In this document: piece by piece, positions 44,501 to 52,022 of the stretch | Layout of the letters: every line of letters starts with the position of its first letter | How positions within the stretch are numbered: position 1 is the stretch's first letter | Program-made: the position numbers and the translations under genes | The notes under the pieces: model-generated | Seen by the model: the letters and a program-made list of their open reading frames with translations, nothing else | What the model was told of the DNA's origin: nothing | Database searches by the model: none | Source: CAZYVD01 sp964651045 | GTDB taxonomy: Bacteria > Zhuqueibacterota > QNDG01 > DSAB01 | Length of the DNA stretch: 64,000 bases | NCBI GenBank assembly: GCA_964651045.1 | Contig: CAZYVD010000010.1 | Span: 3,143-67,142, forward strand | Direction of reading: 5' to 3'

Positions 44501-44761
44501 CCCCTCTTTTGAGAACGATCTTATTTTACGAATCCCTGCTACTGTTGATACACTCTGTTCAATTGGTTTTGTTATCAGTCGCTCGACCTCCTCTGGTACT
44601 GCATTTGGAAATACAGTATACACAGTTAACTTTGGATAAGAAAGATCCGGCAGCAAATCCACAGACAACCTGCCAAGTGACACAAAACCCAAAAGAAGTA
44701 TGCCCGTATAGAACATTATTACTGCAACGGGACGTCTTGTTACGAGTTCTGCAATATGCAT
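41516..44761 (-). CDS. RND-family efflux transporter, second copy with central insertion
   Basis: The 1081-residue RND protein begins MHIAELVTRRPVAVIMFYTG. TM4 reads GMLVDCSIVVLEN, with D398 kept but Cys399 at the second relay position. Between TM6 and TM7 lies an extra stretch of about 60 residues rich in aromatic and hydrophobic residues (FPFRIVLGAIFKLIRYIYRI), longer than usual. The second half has GIAVNDAIVKIDFINQERR. It is 67 bp from the first RND gene. The two pumps may form a heteromeric complex such as MdtBC, sharing one adaptor. Confidence 0.92.
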   Translation of the reverse strand: MHIAELVTRRPVAVIMFYTGILLLGFVSLGRLSVDLLPDLSYPKLTVYTVFPNAVPEEVERLITKPIEQSVSTVAGIRKIRSFSKEGLSQIILEFNWGQNMDFASLHVREKLDAISRSLPEDAGRPTLIHLDPSQQPIIALSVSGRDLVSLKEISRNVFKRRLEQIRGVALADVVGGMEREVQVDVDKEKIEALGLTIDHISAAIDNANVDMPGGTIKKGRYRYSLRTIGSFQNVKEMESVVIKRERDGSIIHLRDVAVVKQGFKERQNITHYNGEESIGILLTKEAGANTVRVSKRVKQVLSQLRMEYPRIPIVIAYDQADFISKAVSNVLQAIVLGGILAFFILFFFMNDIRNPLSISVAIPISIIGTFILLYFTGVSLNLMSLGGLALGVGMLVDCSIVVLENIFRHREGGAGMVRAAVNGTKEVAMAVTASTFTTIAVFFPVLYVRGIAGQLFKDQAITVTFALLSSLVVSLTLLPVLASRFSRDGKVDHVEEIGGGKIDFINRRPIRWILFPFRIVLGAIFKLIRYIYRIVMSLISLILKRCGAMFYRFTNPIFKQFNRILSFLMQKYEKVLNTALDNRVAALLIMALILFITAGAGFILPRELMPRVDQREFRIEVRMEPGTSLSAVNELVLQMEREIMQTDGVQDVFSSVGLIRQQIGTGMANTGLNKAEIRVRVKRGVKTKSIMDNLRKRFANSAAEVTFGTGQTVLSQILGTTEADIVIQVYGEKLEEALGIIEKIKEKCREVPGITDLKSDFEVGRPEYRIVIDRERAGMYGLSVRNIARFIKNDLTGDLASQFKEMEQKIDIRVKPRFSNRMDIERLMNTTIPTGHSGIPLREVATISKSRGAVEIHREDQTRVISLYANVSGKSLAQVIKKLENKMDDIPLSTDTYISIGGAKQEMAQSYKSLMWAGILAIVLVYMIMAAQFESLIHPLIIIFSIPMAAVGTIWLLLLTGQSLNVISMIGVVVLVGIAVNDAIVKIDFINQERRRGSSVRRAIMDAGRKRFRPIVMTSVTTILGLAPMASGLGAGAELQRPLALAIIGGLFTSTVLTLIMIPVLYSLVSERRQSREEAV

Positions 44762-44799
44762 ATTTTACTAATCCAGAATTTTATTAAAATTTTAACAAA

Positions 44800-46071
44800 T
44801 CACTTTCTTACTTTAACTGGTGCATCGTGAGCAAGCGTGTAGTTTCCTTTTGTGACTACAAGTTCTCCCGGTTTGAGATTGAACTTTGAACTCAATACTT
44901 CTTTATACATCTCATTTTCAAGACCTGTAGTCACATAACTCCACTTTGCCTTTCCATCTCTCACAATAAATACTACTTCACGCTGATCCCTCAGAACAAC
45001 CGCCTCCTTCGGCACAAGGAACCTCTCCTTATATATTTTTGCTACTATCTTTACATCTGCAGACATTCCAGACTTTATCCTGTATCCTGGATTATCGATA
45101 CAAATTGTTACACGACACATTCTCTTTTCCTGATCAATAATAGGATTTATCGAGATCACTTCTCCTCTGAATGTATCACCAGGAAAGGCGAGAAACTCTG
45201 CAGTTGCCTCCCGGCCGACCATGATCGATCCAATCTCACTCTCAAGAACATTTGCCTCTATTCTTATTTTTGAAAGATCTACAAGCTTAAAACACTCCCT
45301 ACCACTGTTTACATACTGTCCCAAAAATACCTGCTGGTCACCAAGAATTCCTGAGAATGGGGCTCTGATTTCTGTGTTCAAAAGATTGAATCTGGCACGC
45401 CTGAGAGATATTACCGCATCATCCAGACCGCTCCTAATTGAAAATCTATCTATTCGACTCTGGGCAACAAAATCTTTTGTCACATCGTACCATATTTTGA
45501 ATTTCGAAAACTCTTTCTCAGATATTTTTCCAGCCTCCTTCAAAGCCATAGCATTCTCATAACTCTGCCTCATCTTCTCTAAATATACTGGATCTGATCT
45601 GTTTGAGTCAGTATCAGAGGGCATGAGAGAGAGGGTCCCTCCTGAGAACAACTTTTCTACAAAAGATGCCTGAGCCTTCTTCAGGTTGTTTTCGGCCTCT
45701 TCCAGATCGAGACGATATCTGCTGTCATCGATCTTAAAAATCATCTCCCCTTCTTTCACCTCAGAGCCCTCTTGCACCGGAAGCTCGACTATCCTTCCAC
45801 TTACTCGTGGAATTATGGTCACCTCACTCCAGGGTCTTGCAACACCAGAGGCAGATACTCTGATTATTAGATCTCCAACAAATGCCGGCCTCGCCTCAAC
45901 AATCACAGGATTTATAAACTTTGATTCATCTGTCTTGAATTCTACTGTCTTATCTGCCCTGTTCCTTGCCTCCTTCCTCTTTTGAATAAAATACAATGAC
46001 AGCAAAACAATAATAATTGTAGGTATTATCCATCTCAGTGAAGATTTTAAGATTTTAATAAATTTTTTCAT
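44800..46071 (-). CDS. RND periplasmic adaptor (membrane fusion protein)
   Basis: The 423-residue protein has an N-terminal membrane anchor (WIIPTIIIVLLSLYFI), a lipoyl half-motif (GRIVELPVQEGSEVKEGEMI), an alpha-hairpin near 120-220, the second lipoyl half (LLNTEIRAPFSGILGDQQV) and beta-barrel domains (GMSADVKIVAKIY). This is the HlyD/AcrA adaptor architecture. It is the first gene of the RND operon, 38 bp upstream of the larger pump. The alpha-hairpin would contact a TolC-type channel encoded elsewhere. Confidence 0.92.
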   Translation of the reverse strand: MKKFIKILKSSLRWIIPTIIIVLLSLYFIQKRKEARNRADKTVEFKTDESKFINPVIVEARPAFVGDLIIRVSASGVARPWSEVTIIPRVSGRIVELPVQEGSEVKEGEMIFKIDDSRYRLDLEEAENNLKKAQASFVEKLFSGGTLSLMPSDTDSNRSDPVYLEKMRQSYENAMALKEAGKISEKEFSKFKIWYDVTKDFVAQSRIDRFSIRSGLDDAVISLRRARFNLLNTEIRAPFSGILGDQQVFLGQYVNSGRECFKLVDLSKIRIEANVLESEIGSIMVGREATAEFLAFPGDTFRGEVISINPIIDQEKRMCRVTICIDNPGYRIKSGMSADVKIVAKIYKERFLVPKEAVVLRDQREVVFIVRDGKAKWSYVTTGLENEMYKEVLSSKFNLKPGELVVTKGNYTLAHDAPVKVRK

Positions 46072-46104
46072 GGCACACCCAACAATTTTTGTTTGATTAA
46101 TAAC

Positions 46105-46124
46105 AGTGATGAGTAATTATCACT
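46105..46124 (-). promoter_or_regulatory. Candidate operator of the RND operon
   Basis: AGTGAT and ATCACT form a 6-8-6 inverted repeat about 34 bp upstream of the adaptor start codon in an A+T-rich gap. Dimeric repressors of the TetR or MarR type use such sites, but none is encoded next to it. Confidence 0.3.
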
Positions 46125-46193
46125 AATATTATAATTTATTGTAAAAAAATCAAGCTATAAATTATAATATTTTGGAAAAATAATGTGGATAGA

Positions 46194-46718
46194 TTAAAAA
46201 ATAATTGCAGAAATGTGTGGCAGTTCTCTGAATTTATTATCATAATCGAGACCGTAACCAACAATGAATTCATCTGGTACAACAAAGCCTACATAATCTG
46301 CCCTAAATGGAATGGAACGACGAGAAGGCTTATCAAGCAGTACGCATGTCTTAAAGAGTGAGGGACTTTTCTCCTTTAGATGATGGGCAACAAAGTTGAG
46401 TGTTGTTCCCGTGTCAAGTATATCGTCTACAAGAAGCACCTGTTTGCCAGAGATTTCTGTTGAGATATCCCGTATCAGCTCAATCCTTCCGGATGGCTCG
46501 GTGCCAGAGCCATAAGATGAAACGGTCATAAAATCAAGCAGAAGAGAGAATCCGCTTCTGTAGAGTTCCCGCACAAGATCTGCCATGAAAATAAAACTCC
46601 CCTTTAGAAGACCTATCACAACCAGATCTTTCTTTTTAAAATCTTTGATTATCAGCTCAGCAAGAGATTTAACGCACTCTCTTATTTGAAACTCATCATA
46701 TAGAAGCCTAAGGTTCAT
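46194..46718 (-). CDS. hpt: Hypoxanthine phosphoribosyltransferase
   Basis: The 174-residue protein has the type I phosphoribosyltransferase motif VLLVDDILDTGTTL near residues 95-108, the early GLLKGSFIFMADLVREL and DFMTVSSYGSG, and the C-terminal PDEFIVGYGLDYDNKFRELP. It salvages hypoxanthine and guanine with PRPP in the cytoplasm. Length is typical for bacterial Hpt. The start codon lies inside the 3' end of capA (11-bp overlap). Confidence 0.95.
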   Translation of the reverse strand: MNLRLLYDEFQIRECVKSLAELIIKDFKKKDLVVIGLLKGSFIFMADLVRELYRSGFSLLLDFMTVSSYGSGTEPSGRIELIRDISTEISGKQVLLVDDILDTGTTLNFVAHHLKEKSPSLFKTCVLLDKPSRRSIPFRADYVGFVVPDEFIVGYGLDYDNKFRELPHISAIIF

Positions 46719-47784
46719 CTCGCATTTCCAAATCTATTATTCCCGATTCATTTATTATCCTTATACCACTGTTCAACTCCATGGATATCTCGTTCAGGTA
46801 ATCAATTATTCTCTTTCTGCCCCTTCCATAAACACTCCGCGGCTGAAAATTTACCTTATAGTTATTCACATAAATTGGAATCAAATGGCATGACAAAGTG
46901 TTGTATCCAAACCGTACTTTCAACAGCATTCCAAAATCAACATTTTTACTGTAAGATCCAAAAACATAATTGCCGAGACTGTATGCTATCAAACGGTTAT
47001 TGTATATCTCAAATCCCTGGACAACATGGGGATGATGTCCGATGACAAGATCGGCTCCATATTCCACTGCCTTATGGGCCCAGTATCTCTGGTATCCCTT
47101 GGGCCGATCCATGAGTTCGCCACCCCAATGAAAGGAAACAACCACAATATCTGCCTCCTCCCTCTTCATCCTCTCGATTCGGGCCCTTAATCTTTTATTC
47201 ATTGGAAACGCAGTTCCACATTTTTTTGAGGATGCCCAGAAATCTGACGGGTACGTTAGTGAGTATGCGAGAAATCCAACCCTCCAACACCCTTTTTGTA
47301 CTACGACCCCCTCCTCTGCACTCTCCAAATCCCTGCCTGCGCCACAGGAGGAGATATTCAATCTTTTGAGAACATTCAATGTGGAATAAAGCCCCTCATA
47401 TCCATAATCCAAAATATGATTGTTTGCCAGAGTCAATACATCGAAACCAGCCCTTAATACACCATCTGCATAATCTGTTGGTACCTTGAATCTATATTTC
47501 TTCTTTTCAAAATATGTTCCACCTTGTGTAAAAGGAGCTTCCAGATTTGCAACAGCAAAGTCGGCATTCAATATATAATTACGAGTGGAATCAAATGGAT
47601 AGTCGACTCCCCTCTTATCAATTATAGGAAGAGCACTTCCACCCATCATCAAATCTCCTGCAGCAATAATCACAACAAACTCCGAAGAATCATCAGGGAC
47701 TCTCTCGATACAAAAAGCCCTGCTATTTACATAACAGGAAAAGAGAAACAAAATGGAAAATATATTAACTAAAACTTTCAACAT
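46708..47784 (-). CDS. capA: CapA-family (PgsA-type) metallophosphatase-like protein
   Basis: The 358-residue protein has a signal peptide (NIFSILFLFSCYVNS) and the CapA family motifs: AAGDLMMGG near the mature N-terminus, DFAVANLEAPF, LANNHILDYGYEG, VVSFHWGGE and GADLVIGHHPHVVQG. CapA proteins have a metallophosphatase-like fold and take part in poly-gamma-glutamate capsule formation, but many act in unknown cell-surface processes. No other capsule gene is nearby. It is co-transcribed with hpt. Confidence 0.9.
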   Translation of the reverse strand: MLKVLVNIFSILFLFSCYVNSRAFCIERVPDDSSEFVVIIAAGDLMMGGSALPIIDKRGVDYPFDSTRNYILNADFAVANLEAPFTQGGTYFEKKKYRFKVPTDYADGVLRAGFDVLTLANNHILDYGYEGLYSTLNVLKRLNISSCGAGRDLESAEEGVVVQKGCWRVGFLAYSLTYPSDFWASSKKCGTAFPMNKRLRARIERMKREEADIVVVSFHWGGELMDRPKGYQRYWAHKAVEYGADLVIGHHPHVVQGFEIYNNRLIAYSLGNYVFGSYSKNVDFGMLLKVRFGYNTLSCHLIPIYVNNYKVNFQPRSVYGRGRKRIIDYLNEISMELNSGIRIINESGIIDLEMRDEP

Positions 47785-47807
47785 CTAACAAGGGAAAAAA
47801 GTGAAAA

Positions 47808-48212
47808 TCAAGATCTCTTTTTACTCTTTGACTCATCTTTTTTAGGGGTCTGAGCCTTTGGTTTTGCCGGTGCAGGAGGCTTCTTCTCTGCTGTCTTTTT
47901 CTTTTGTGATGTCTCCTTCTTTATCTTCTCAATCTCGGTCTCCTTTGCCTTCAGATCTGCCTTGAGTTGCTTAATCTCTGCAACAATCTTTTTTATCCTG
48001 TCACTCGTGCCAACATCTGTCTGTTTCTTCTTTTCAAAGAGTTTGTATACCTCCTGTCCAAGAGTCGAATACTTCTTCTCCAGGCTTCTCTTGATATTGA
48101 GAATATCAACCTTTAACTTTCCTATTCTTGTGTACTCCTCTGTCTTCTCTGCCGCAACAGAAAGACCATCTTTAAGACTCTTTTTAATATTATCCCATAT
48201 TGATGCTCCCAT
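47808..48212 (-). CDS. Coiled-coil protein with Lys/Pro/Ala-rich tail
   Basis: The ATG at 48212 follows AGGAGGAG and gives 134 residues; the frame extends upstream without a ribosome-binding site. The protein begins MGASIWDNIKKSLKDGLSVA, then a coiled coil (LKVDILNIKRSLEKKYSTLG; EIKQLKADLKAKETEIEKI), then a basic tail rich in Lys, Pro and Ala, similar to histone H1-like tails. No signal peptide. It may bind nucleic acid or anionic polymer; function not recognised. Confidence 0.7.
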   Translation of the reverse strand: MGASIWDNIKKSLKDGLSVAAEKTEEYTRIGKLKVDILNIKRSLEKKYSTLGQEVYKLFEKKKQTDVGTSDRIKKIVAEIKQLKADLKAKETEIEKIKKETSQKKKTAEKKPPAPAKPKAQTPKKDESKSKKRS

Positions 48213-48321
48213 GAAGACTCCTCCTATATTGATAAATTGGTCTGTTGATAAAATAAAAAGGGGACTCGAAAAAATCAAGTCCCATCTTCTTTCAATGACT
48301 TTTTATTGGAATTAATTAAAG

Positions 48322-48843
48322 CTACTCTTTTGGAGAATCGACGAGTTCTACTGAAATCTTTTTGCTGCTTCCCATATAGGCCCAGACATCGATTATATTA
48401 ACATCGATTATCTTTCCCTGTTCGCCATCAAATGGAAGGTAATCATTTGTGGGAAATTTAGGTCTCATGAAGATATAGGTGGAATCTGGCTCTATGCAGC
48501 CCAGCTTTTCAAACTCATACCCTATATCATTTAGCTCATAGGTCAGATCGTCTGTTCTGAAATAGATTACATGTTCGAGCCCATCTGGAGGTCCCTGCAT
48601 GTGGGCGATTCCGTAAAACTCCAGTGCCTCTGGCTGAAAATTATACACAGTGATCTTAAACTTAACAACATTGACCTTTGTTGCCTCAAGCCCTGAAAAA
48701 GGAGGAGTAGCCGGAACATAATCTGTCCCTATATGTTCAATAAACACCTGTTTAGGAAGGAGGCTATCTTTAGGGGGATTCGATGGATAATTGCTGCAGC
48801 CAGCAATTAGAACCATTAGCACTACTATCAATCCTCTCTTCAT
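48322..48843 (-). CDS. Lipoprotein of unknown function
   Basis: The 173-residue protein has a clear lipobox (LMVLIAGCSNYP, Cys at residue 16). The remainder is beta-rich and ends in the segment IIDVNIIDVWAYMGSSKKIS. No conserved domain is recognised. It sits 109 bp before the coiled-coil gene and is probably an outer-membrane-attached protein of a short minus-strand unit. Confidence 0.7.
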   Translation of the reverse strand: MKRGLIVVLMVLIAGCSNYPSNPPKDSLLPKQVFIEHIGTDYVPATPPFSGLEATKVNVVKFKITVYNFQPEALEFYGIAHMQGPPDGLEHVIYFRTDDLTYELNDIGYEFEKLGCIEPDSTYIFMRPKFPTNDYLPFDGEQGKIIDVNIIDVWAYMGSSKKISVELVDSPKE

Positions 48844-49023
48844 GGTAATATCTCCCCATATGTGGTAAATTTTTCCTTATATAAATAGATCATAAAATTC
48901 CATAAGTATCTAATAAATAATAATCTTACATGCAAACACAAGAACCGTTTTAAAATAGACTGCAAATTAGATACCACATGGGAAATTATTACAGAAGTTT
49001 AAAATCTGGATATTTAACCTTAC

Positions 49024-49052
49024 AAAAACCGCCGGATTTTGTTGTCCAGCGG
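49024..49052 (-). terminator. Rho-independent terminator on the minus strand
   Basis: Read on the minus strand, CCGCTGGA pairs with TCCGGCGG (8 bp, one G-U pair) around CAACAAAA and is followed by TTTTTGT. It lies about 40 bp beyond the stop codon of the remnant at 49090, which suggests that a transcribed gene once ended here. Confidence 0.75.
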
Positions 49053-49089
49053 CCTAAGGTGAGGGAGGAGAAAAATGATGTATATCTAA

Positions 49090-49275
49090 TCAGAATCTAA
49101 CTTTTATAAGTGCAATTGTTATACCACTCCAATCCAAATTTTTCGAACCTGTATAATCTATTGTTATTATTAAAGCGAGCCTGTTTGGGAAAAATTGTTT
49201 ATTAAATGGATATCCACGAAATGGCCGATTATCAACCAAAAATATTTTCAGGGTGGCTGTTTGTAAACAGCCGTT
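49090..49275 (-). pseudogene. C-terminal remnant of an unidentified gene
   Basis: The minus-strand frame from 49275 to the TGA at 49090-49092 encodes 61 residues. There is no ATG or GTG with a ribosome-binding site. The frame is closed upstream by a stop, right next to a palindrome at 49254-49271. The text reads like real protein: VDNRPFRGYPFNKQFFPNR, then LALIITIDYTG and NLDWSGITIALIKVRF. The aromatic C-terminus is compatible with an outer-membrane protein. A terminator follows. I do not recognise the family. It is best seen as the 3' end of a gene truncated by deletion or insertion. Confidence 0.5.
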
Positions 49276-49323
49276 TCACATCAGACCAGAATTTGCTTGA
49301 CTGTTGGCGATTAATTTTGTATC

Positions 49324-49361
49324 TTGTTACGAGCATATGCTCATAATATAGTTTGTAACAA
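49324..49361 (+). promoter_or_regulatory. Operator-like palindrome upstream of the metal/redox cluster
   Basis: The perfect 12-bp palindrome GAGCATATGCTC at 49331-49342 lies within an outer inverted repeat TTGTTAC (49324-49330) / GTAACAA (49355-49361). The core matches the site before the DUF134 gene at 51175-51186. It is 56 bp upstream of the first start codon of the cluster. Confidence 0.6.
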
Positions 49362-49397
49362 TGTAGAACCTATTATGATATATATAAGGTTTAAATC

Positions 49398-50258
49398 ATG
49401 ATCATTTCAATTGCAAGCGGAAAGGGTGGAACAGGAAAAACTACTGTTGCCACAAACCTTGCCTCCTCTATTTCAAACAGCAGTATTACTTTCATCGACT
49501 GTGATGTAGAAGAACCCAACAGTCACCTCTTCCTCAGACCTGCTGTGGAAAAAGAACAGACATGCCTGACATTCATTCCGAAGGTCGATACAGAAAAGTG
49601 CACCCTTTGCGGCAAATGTTCAGAGCTGTGTCAATTCAAGGCCATAGTAAAAATTGCAGACACTATGCTTGTATTTCCTGAACTGTGTCATGGATGTGAA
49701 GGATGCAAATTGATCTGTCCGGTAGATGCAATTTCGGACGACCAGAAACAGATCGGTACGATATCGGTGGCAACCTCAGGCAGGATTCGTTTTGTAGGCG
49801 GAAGGCTCAAAATCGGAGAGGCCCTTTCTCCACCACTTATCAGGGAGGTCATACAGACAGCATTAAAAGAAAATAAATCCGATATAAATATTATCGATTC
49901 GCCTCCGGGTACTTCATGTCCTGTGATAGAATCTATTAAGGTATCAGATTTTGTTGTTCTTGTAACAGAGCCCACTCCCTTTGGACTAAACGACCTCAGG
50001 CTGGCCGTAGAAACCGTCAGGGTTCTTGGAATTCCGTTCGGAGTTGTCATAAACAGATCAACAATCGGGAATAACAATATCACCAAATACTGTGATGAAC
50101 AGTCAATTCCTATCCTCCTCGAGATACCAGACGACAGAAAGATTGCCGAGGCCTACTCAAGGGGATATCTAATTATTGATCATCTCCCCCAATACAAAAG
50201 CCATTTTGAGCTCCTATTAGATAATATAAAAAAGATCAGCGATTCCGATAAGGAGTAG
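49398..50258 (+). CDS. MinD-superfamily ATPase with inserted ferredoxin domain, first copy
   Basis: The 286-residue protein has a deviant Walker A motif (SGKGGTGKTTVATNLA) at the N-terminus and two [4Fe-4S] motifs near residues 67-120 (CTLCGKCSELCQF, CHGCEGCKLICPVDAI) inserted in the P-loop ATPase, then IDSPPGTSCPV and VTEPTPFGLNDL. This is COG1149. Homologues in sulfate reducers form part of the Orp locus; they are thought to couple ATP hydrolysis to cluster or metal assembly. A paralogue follows after 7 bp. An operator-like palindrome precedes the gene. Confidence 0.93.
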   Translation: MIISIASGKGGTGKTTVATNLASSISNSSITFIDCDVEEPNSHLFLRPAVEKEQTCLTFIPKVDTEKCTLCGKCSELCQFKAIVKIADTMLVFPELCHGCEGCKLICPVDAISDDQKQIGTISVATSGRIRFVGGRLKIGEALSPPLIREVIQTALKENKSDINIIDSPPGTSCPVIESIKVSDFVVLVTEPTPFGLNDLRLAVETVRVLGIPFGVVINRSTIGNNNITKYCDEQSIPILLEIPDDRKIAEAYSRGYLIIDHLPQYKSHFELLLDNIKKISDSDKE

Positions 50259-50265
50259 TAGATAG

Positions 50266-51126
50266 ATGAAAGAGATAGTGATAATAAGTGGAAAGGGCGG
50301 AACAGGTAAAACAACAATCACCGCCTCCCTCGCATCCCTGATTCCCGATAAGGTTATTGCAGACTGTGATGTTGATGCTGCAGATCTTCATCTTCTTCTC
50401 GATCCAGAGATTAAGGAGAGAAACGACTTTTATGGCGGTGTAAAGGCCTCAATAGATCTCGACAAGTGTACGGGCTGTGGCAGATGTCTGGAAGTATGTA
50501 GATACGATGCAATATCTTCCGATTTTATAGTAAACGATATTAACTGTGAGGGATGCGGAGTATGTCCCTATTTTTGCCCTGAAGATGCCATAACTCTTAT
50601 CGACCGTCACTCGGGAGAATGGTATATCTCTGAAACAAGATTCGGACCAATGGTCCATGCAAGACTCGGAATAGCAGAAGAAAATTCTGGAAAGCTGGTC
50701 AGCCTGATCAGGCGCCAGGCAAAAACCATTGCTGAGGATAGAGGGTTTGACACGATCCTTATAGACGGGTCGCCAGGAATAGGGTGCCCGGTAATAAGTT
50801 CTATCACAGGTGCATCAATAGTTGTTGTTGTTACAGAACCAACCATATCCGGAATACACGATCTTAAAAGAGTCATATCTTTAAACCAGCACTTCAAGAT
50901 AGAATCTGTAGTCTTAATCAACAAGTCGGACATAAACGAAGAGATGACAGGAAAGATAAGAAAAAGAGCTGAAGAACAGGGGATCGAAGTAATAGGTATG
51001 ATTCCCTATGACCCTGTTGTCACAAGGGCAATGGTTCATAAAAAGACAGTTGTAGAATTTACAAACAGCAAAGTGGCAATGGAAATCATCAAGGCAGGAG
51101 ATGTGATTTTTAATAAAATAAGATAA
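50266..51126 (+). CDS. MinD-superfamily ATPase with inserted ferredoxin domain, second copy
   Basis: This 286-residue paralogue has the same layout: ISGKGGTGKTTITASLA, ferredoxin motifs CTGCGRCLEVCRYDAI and CEGCGVCPYFCPEDAI, then IDGSPGIGCPV and VTEPTISGIHDL. The two proteins have the same length but differ in detail, suggesting a heterodimer rather than recent duplication. The gene is 7 bp from the first copy. The spacing to the DUF134 gene (74 bp) contains a second operator-like palindrome. Confidence 0.93.
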   Translation: MKEIVIISGKGGTGKTTITASLASLIPDKVIADCDVDAADLHLLLDPEIKERNDFYGGVKASIDLDKCTGCGRCLEVCRYDAISSDFIVNDINCEGCGVCPYFCPEDAITLIDRHSGEWYISETRFGPMVHARLGIAEENSGKLVSLIRRQAKTIAEDRGFDTILIDGSPGIGCPVISSITGASIVVVVTEPTISGIHDLKRVISLNQHFKIESVVLINKSDINEEMTGKIRKRAEEQGIEVIGMIPYDPVVTRAMVHKKTVVEFTNSKVAMEIIKAGDVIFNKIR

Positions 51127-51169
51127 TAAAGGAACTATATACAGCTTTCAGCGTTATGTATTAAGATAT

Positions 51170-51191
51170 GTTTTGAGTATATGTTCAAAAC
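51170..51191 (+). promoter_or_regulatory. Operator-like palindrome upstream of the DUF134 gene
   Basis: A 22-bp inverted repeat (18 of 22 positions symmetric; arms GTTTTGA and TCAAAAC) has the central core GAGTATATGTTC at 51175-51186. The core agrees with GAGCATATGCTC upstream of the first ATPase at 10 of 12 bases, and both fit GAGYATATGYTC. It ends 9 bp before the ATG of the DUF134 gene, over its ribosome-binding region. Confidence 0.6.
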
Positions 51192-51200
51192 GAGGTTTTT

Positions 51201-51554
51201 ATGCCCCGACCAAAAAAATGCCGATGGATAAGCGCCCGACCAGGTGCTTCATTTTTCAAGCCACAGGGCATTCCGCTCAGAATGCTCGATCAGGTTTGTC
51301 TGGAGATGGATGAACTTGAGGCAATTCGCCTCGCAGATCTTGAAGGTCTCAGTCATGAACTCGCGGCAAAAAAGATGAATGTATCGAGAGCAACTTTCGG
51401 GCGAATAGTTGCAGGTGGCAGAAAAAAAGTAGCAGAAGCCCTCGTTGTAGGAAAGGCAATACGAATCGAGGGAGGAGAGGTAGAGCTGCGTCCTCCCCTT
51501 CCGATAGACTGGCCAGGGGGGCCTCATGGACGTGGAAAGGGACCATGGTTTTAA
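51201..51554 (+). CDS. DUF134-family DNA-binding protein
   Basis: The 117-residue protein starts MPRPKKCRWISARPGASFFK and contains the sigma-70-region-4-like HTH of DUF134 (LEAIRLADLEGLSHELAAKK followed by MNVSRATFGRIVAGGRKKVA). DUF134 proteins occur in anaerobes next to NifX-type and MinD-type genes and are predicted regulators. A palindrome lies on its own ribosome-binding region and a similar one before the first ATPase, so autoregulation and control of the cluster are inferred. The C-terminal tail is Pro/Gly-rich. Confidence 0.9.
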   Translation: MPRPKKCRWISARPGASFFKPQGIPLRMLDQVCLEMDELEAIRLADLEGLSHELAAKKMNVSRATFGRIVAGGRKKVAEALVVGKAIRIEGGEVELRPPLPIDWPGGPHGRGKGPWF

Positions 51555-51572
51555 TCTGAGGAACCGCAACCG

Positions 51573-52019
51573 ATGAAGAACAGAGAAGAAGATATATTCG
51601 AGAGGCTTGAAGCCTACTTTATGGGTCAGGCTTCTGAACGATTTTCAGAAAAAGTAATCTCGCTTGCCTATGATCCTATAAATGTTGGAGAAATAAAAAA
51701 TCCTGATGGTCTCGGATTCATCAAAGGCCCATGCGGAGATAGAATGGCAATCTTTTTAAAAATTACAGAGGGAAAAATCTCGGAAGCAAAATTTCTTGCC
51801 GACGGATGCGGAGCCACAATAGCATGCGGCTGTGCTGTAACAGATCTGGCCATTGGGAAGAGCCCCATAGAGGCAGAATCGATAAATGTTCTGGAGATAC
51901 TGAGATATCTAAATGATCTTCCAGCTTCCCATGAACACTGTGCAGTACTCGCAGTGAATACTCTCAAAGAGGCTTTAAAAAACATGAAAAAAATAGGTAG
52001 TTTAAAAATAAGGAGGTAA
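51573..52019 (+). CDS. NifU/IscU-like iron-sulfur scaffold protein
   Basis: The 148-residue protein has the three scaffold cysteines of the NifU N-terminal/IscU family: GPCGDRM near residue 51, CGATIACGCA around 76-83, and HEHC near 123-126. It probably assembles iron-sulfur clusters for the ferredoxin and MinD-type proteins encoded around it. There is no cysteine desulfurase here, so sulfur must come from another gene or from sulfide. It follows DUF134 by 18 bp and precedes the first MPRGDGTGP gene by 3 bp. Confidence 0.88.
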   Translation: MKNREEDIFERLEAYFMGQASERFSEKVISLAYDPINVGEIKNPDGLGFIKGPCGDRMAIFLKITEGKISEAKFLADGCGATIACGCAVTDLAIGKSPIEAESINVLEILRYLNDLPASHEHCAVLAVNTLKEALKNMKKIGSLKIRR

Positions 52020-52022
52020 ATC

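Larger units (their letters stand above)
48844..49397. other. 554-bp divergent intergenic region
   Basis: This gap separates minus-strand genes from the plus-strand metal/redox cluster. It contains, from left to right, A+T-rich DNA, a minus-strand terminator at 49024-49052, a minus-strand gene remnant at 49090-49275, a short palindrome GGCTGTTTGTAAACAGCC at 49254-49271, and an operator-like palindrome at 49331-49342. A four-codon frame (ATG at 49074) follows a strong GGGAGGAG but encodes almost nothing. Confidence 0.6.

Noticed and set aside
49074..49088. Four-codon reading frame behind a strong ribosome-binding site
   Set aside because: The frame encodes only four residues and overlaps no known leader-peptide pattern; the purine-rich string is more likely chance.
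49281..49320. TTGGCGATTAATTTTGT as a sigma-54 promoter for the metal/redox cluster
   Set aside because: The -12 element would be TTGT and is displaced by one base from the required spacing.
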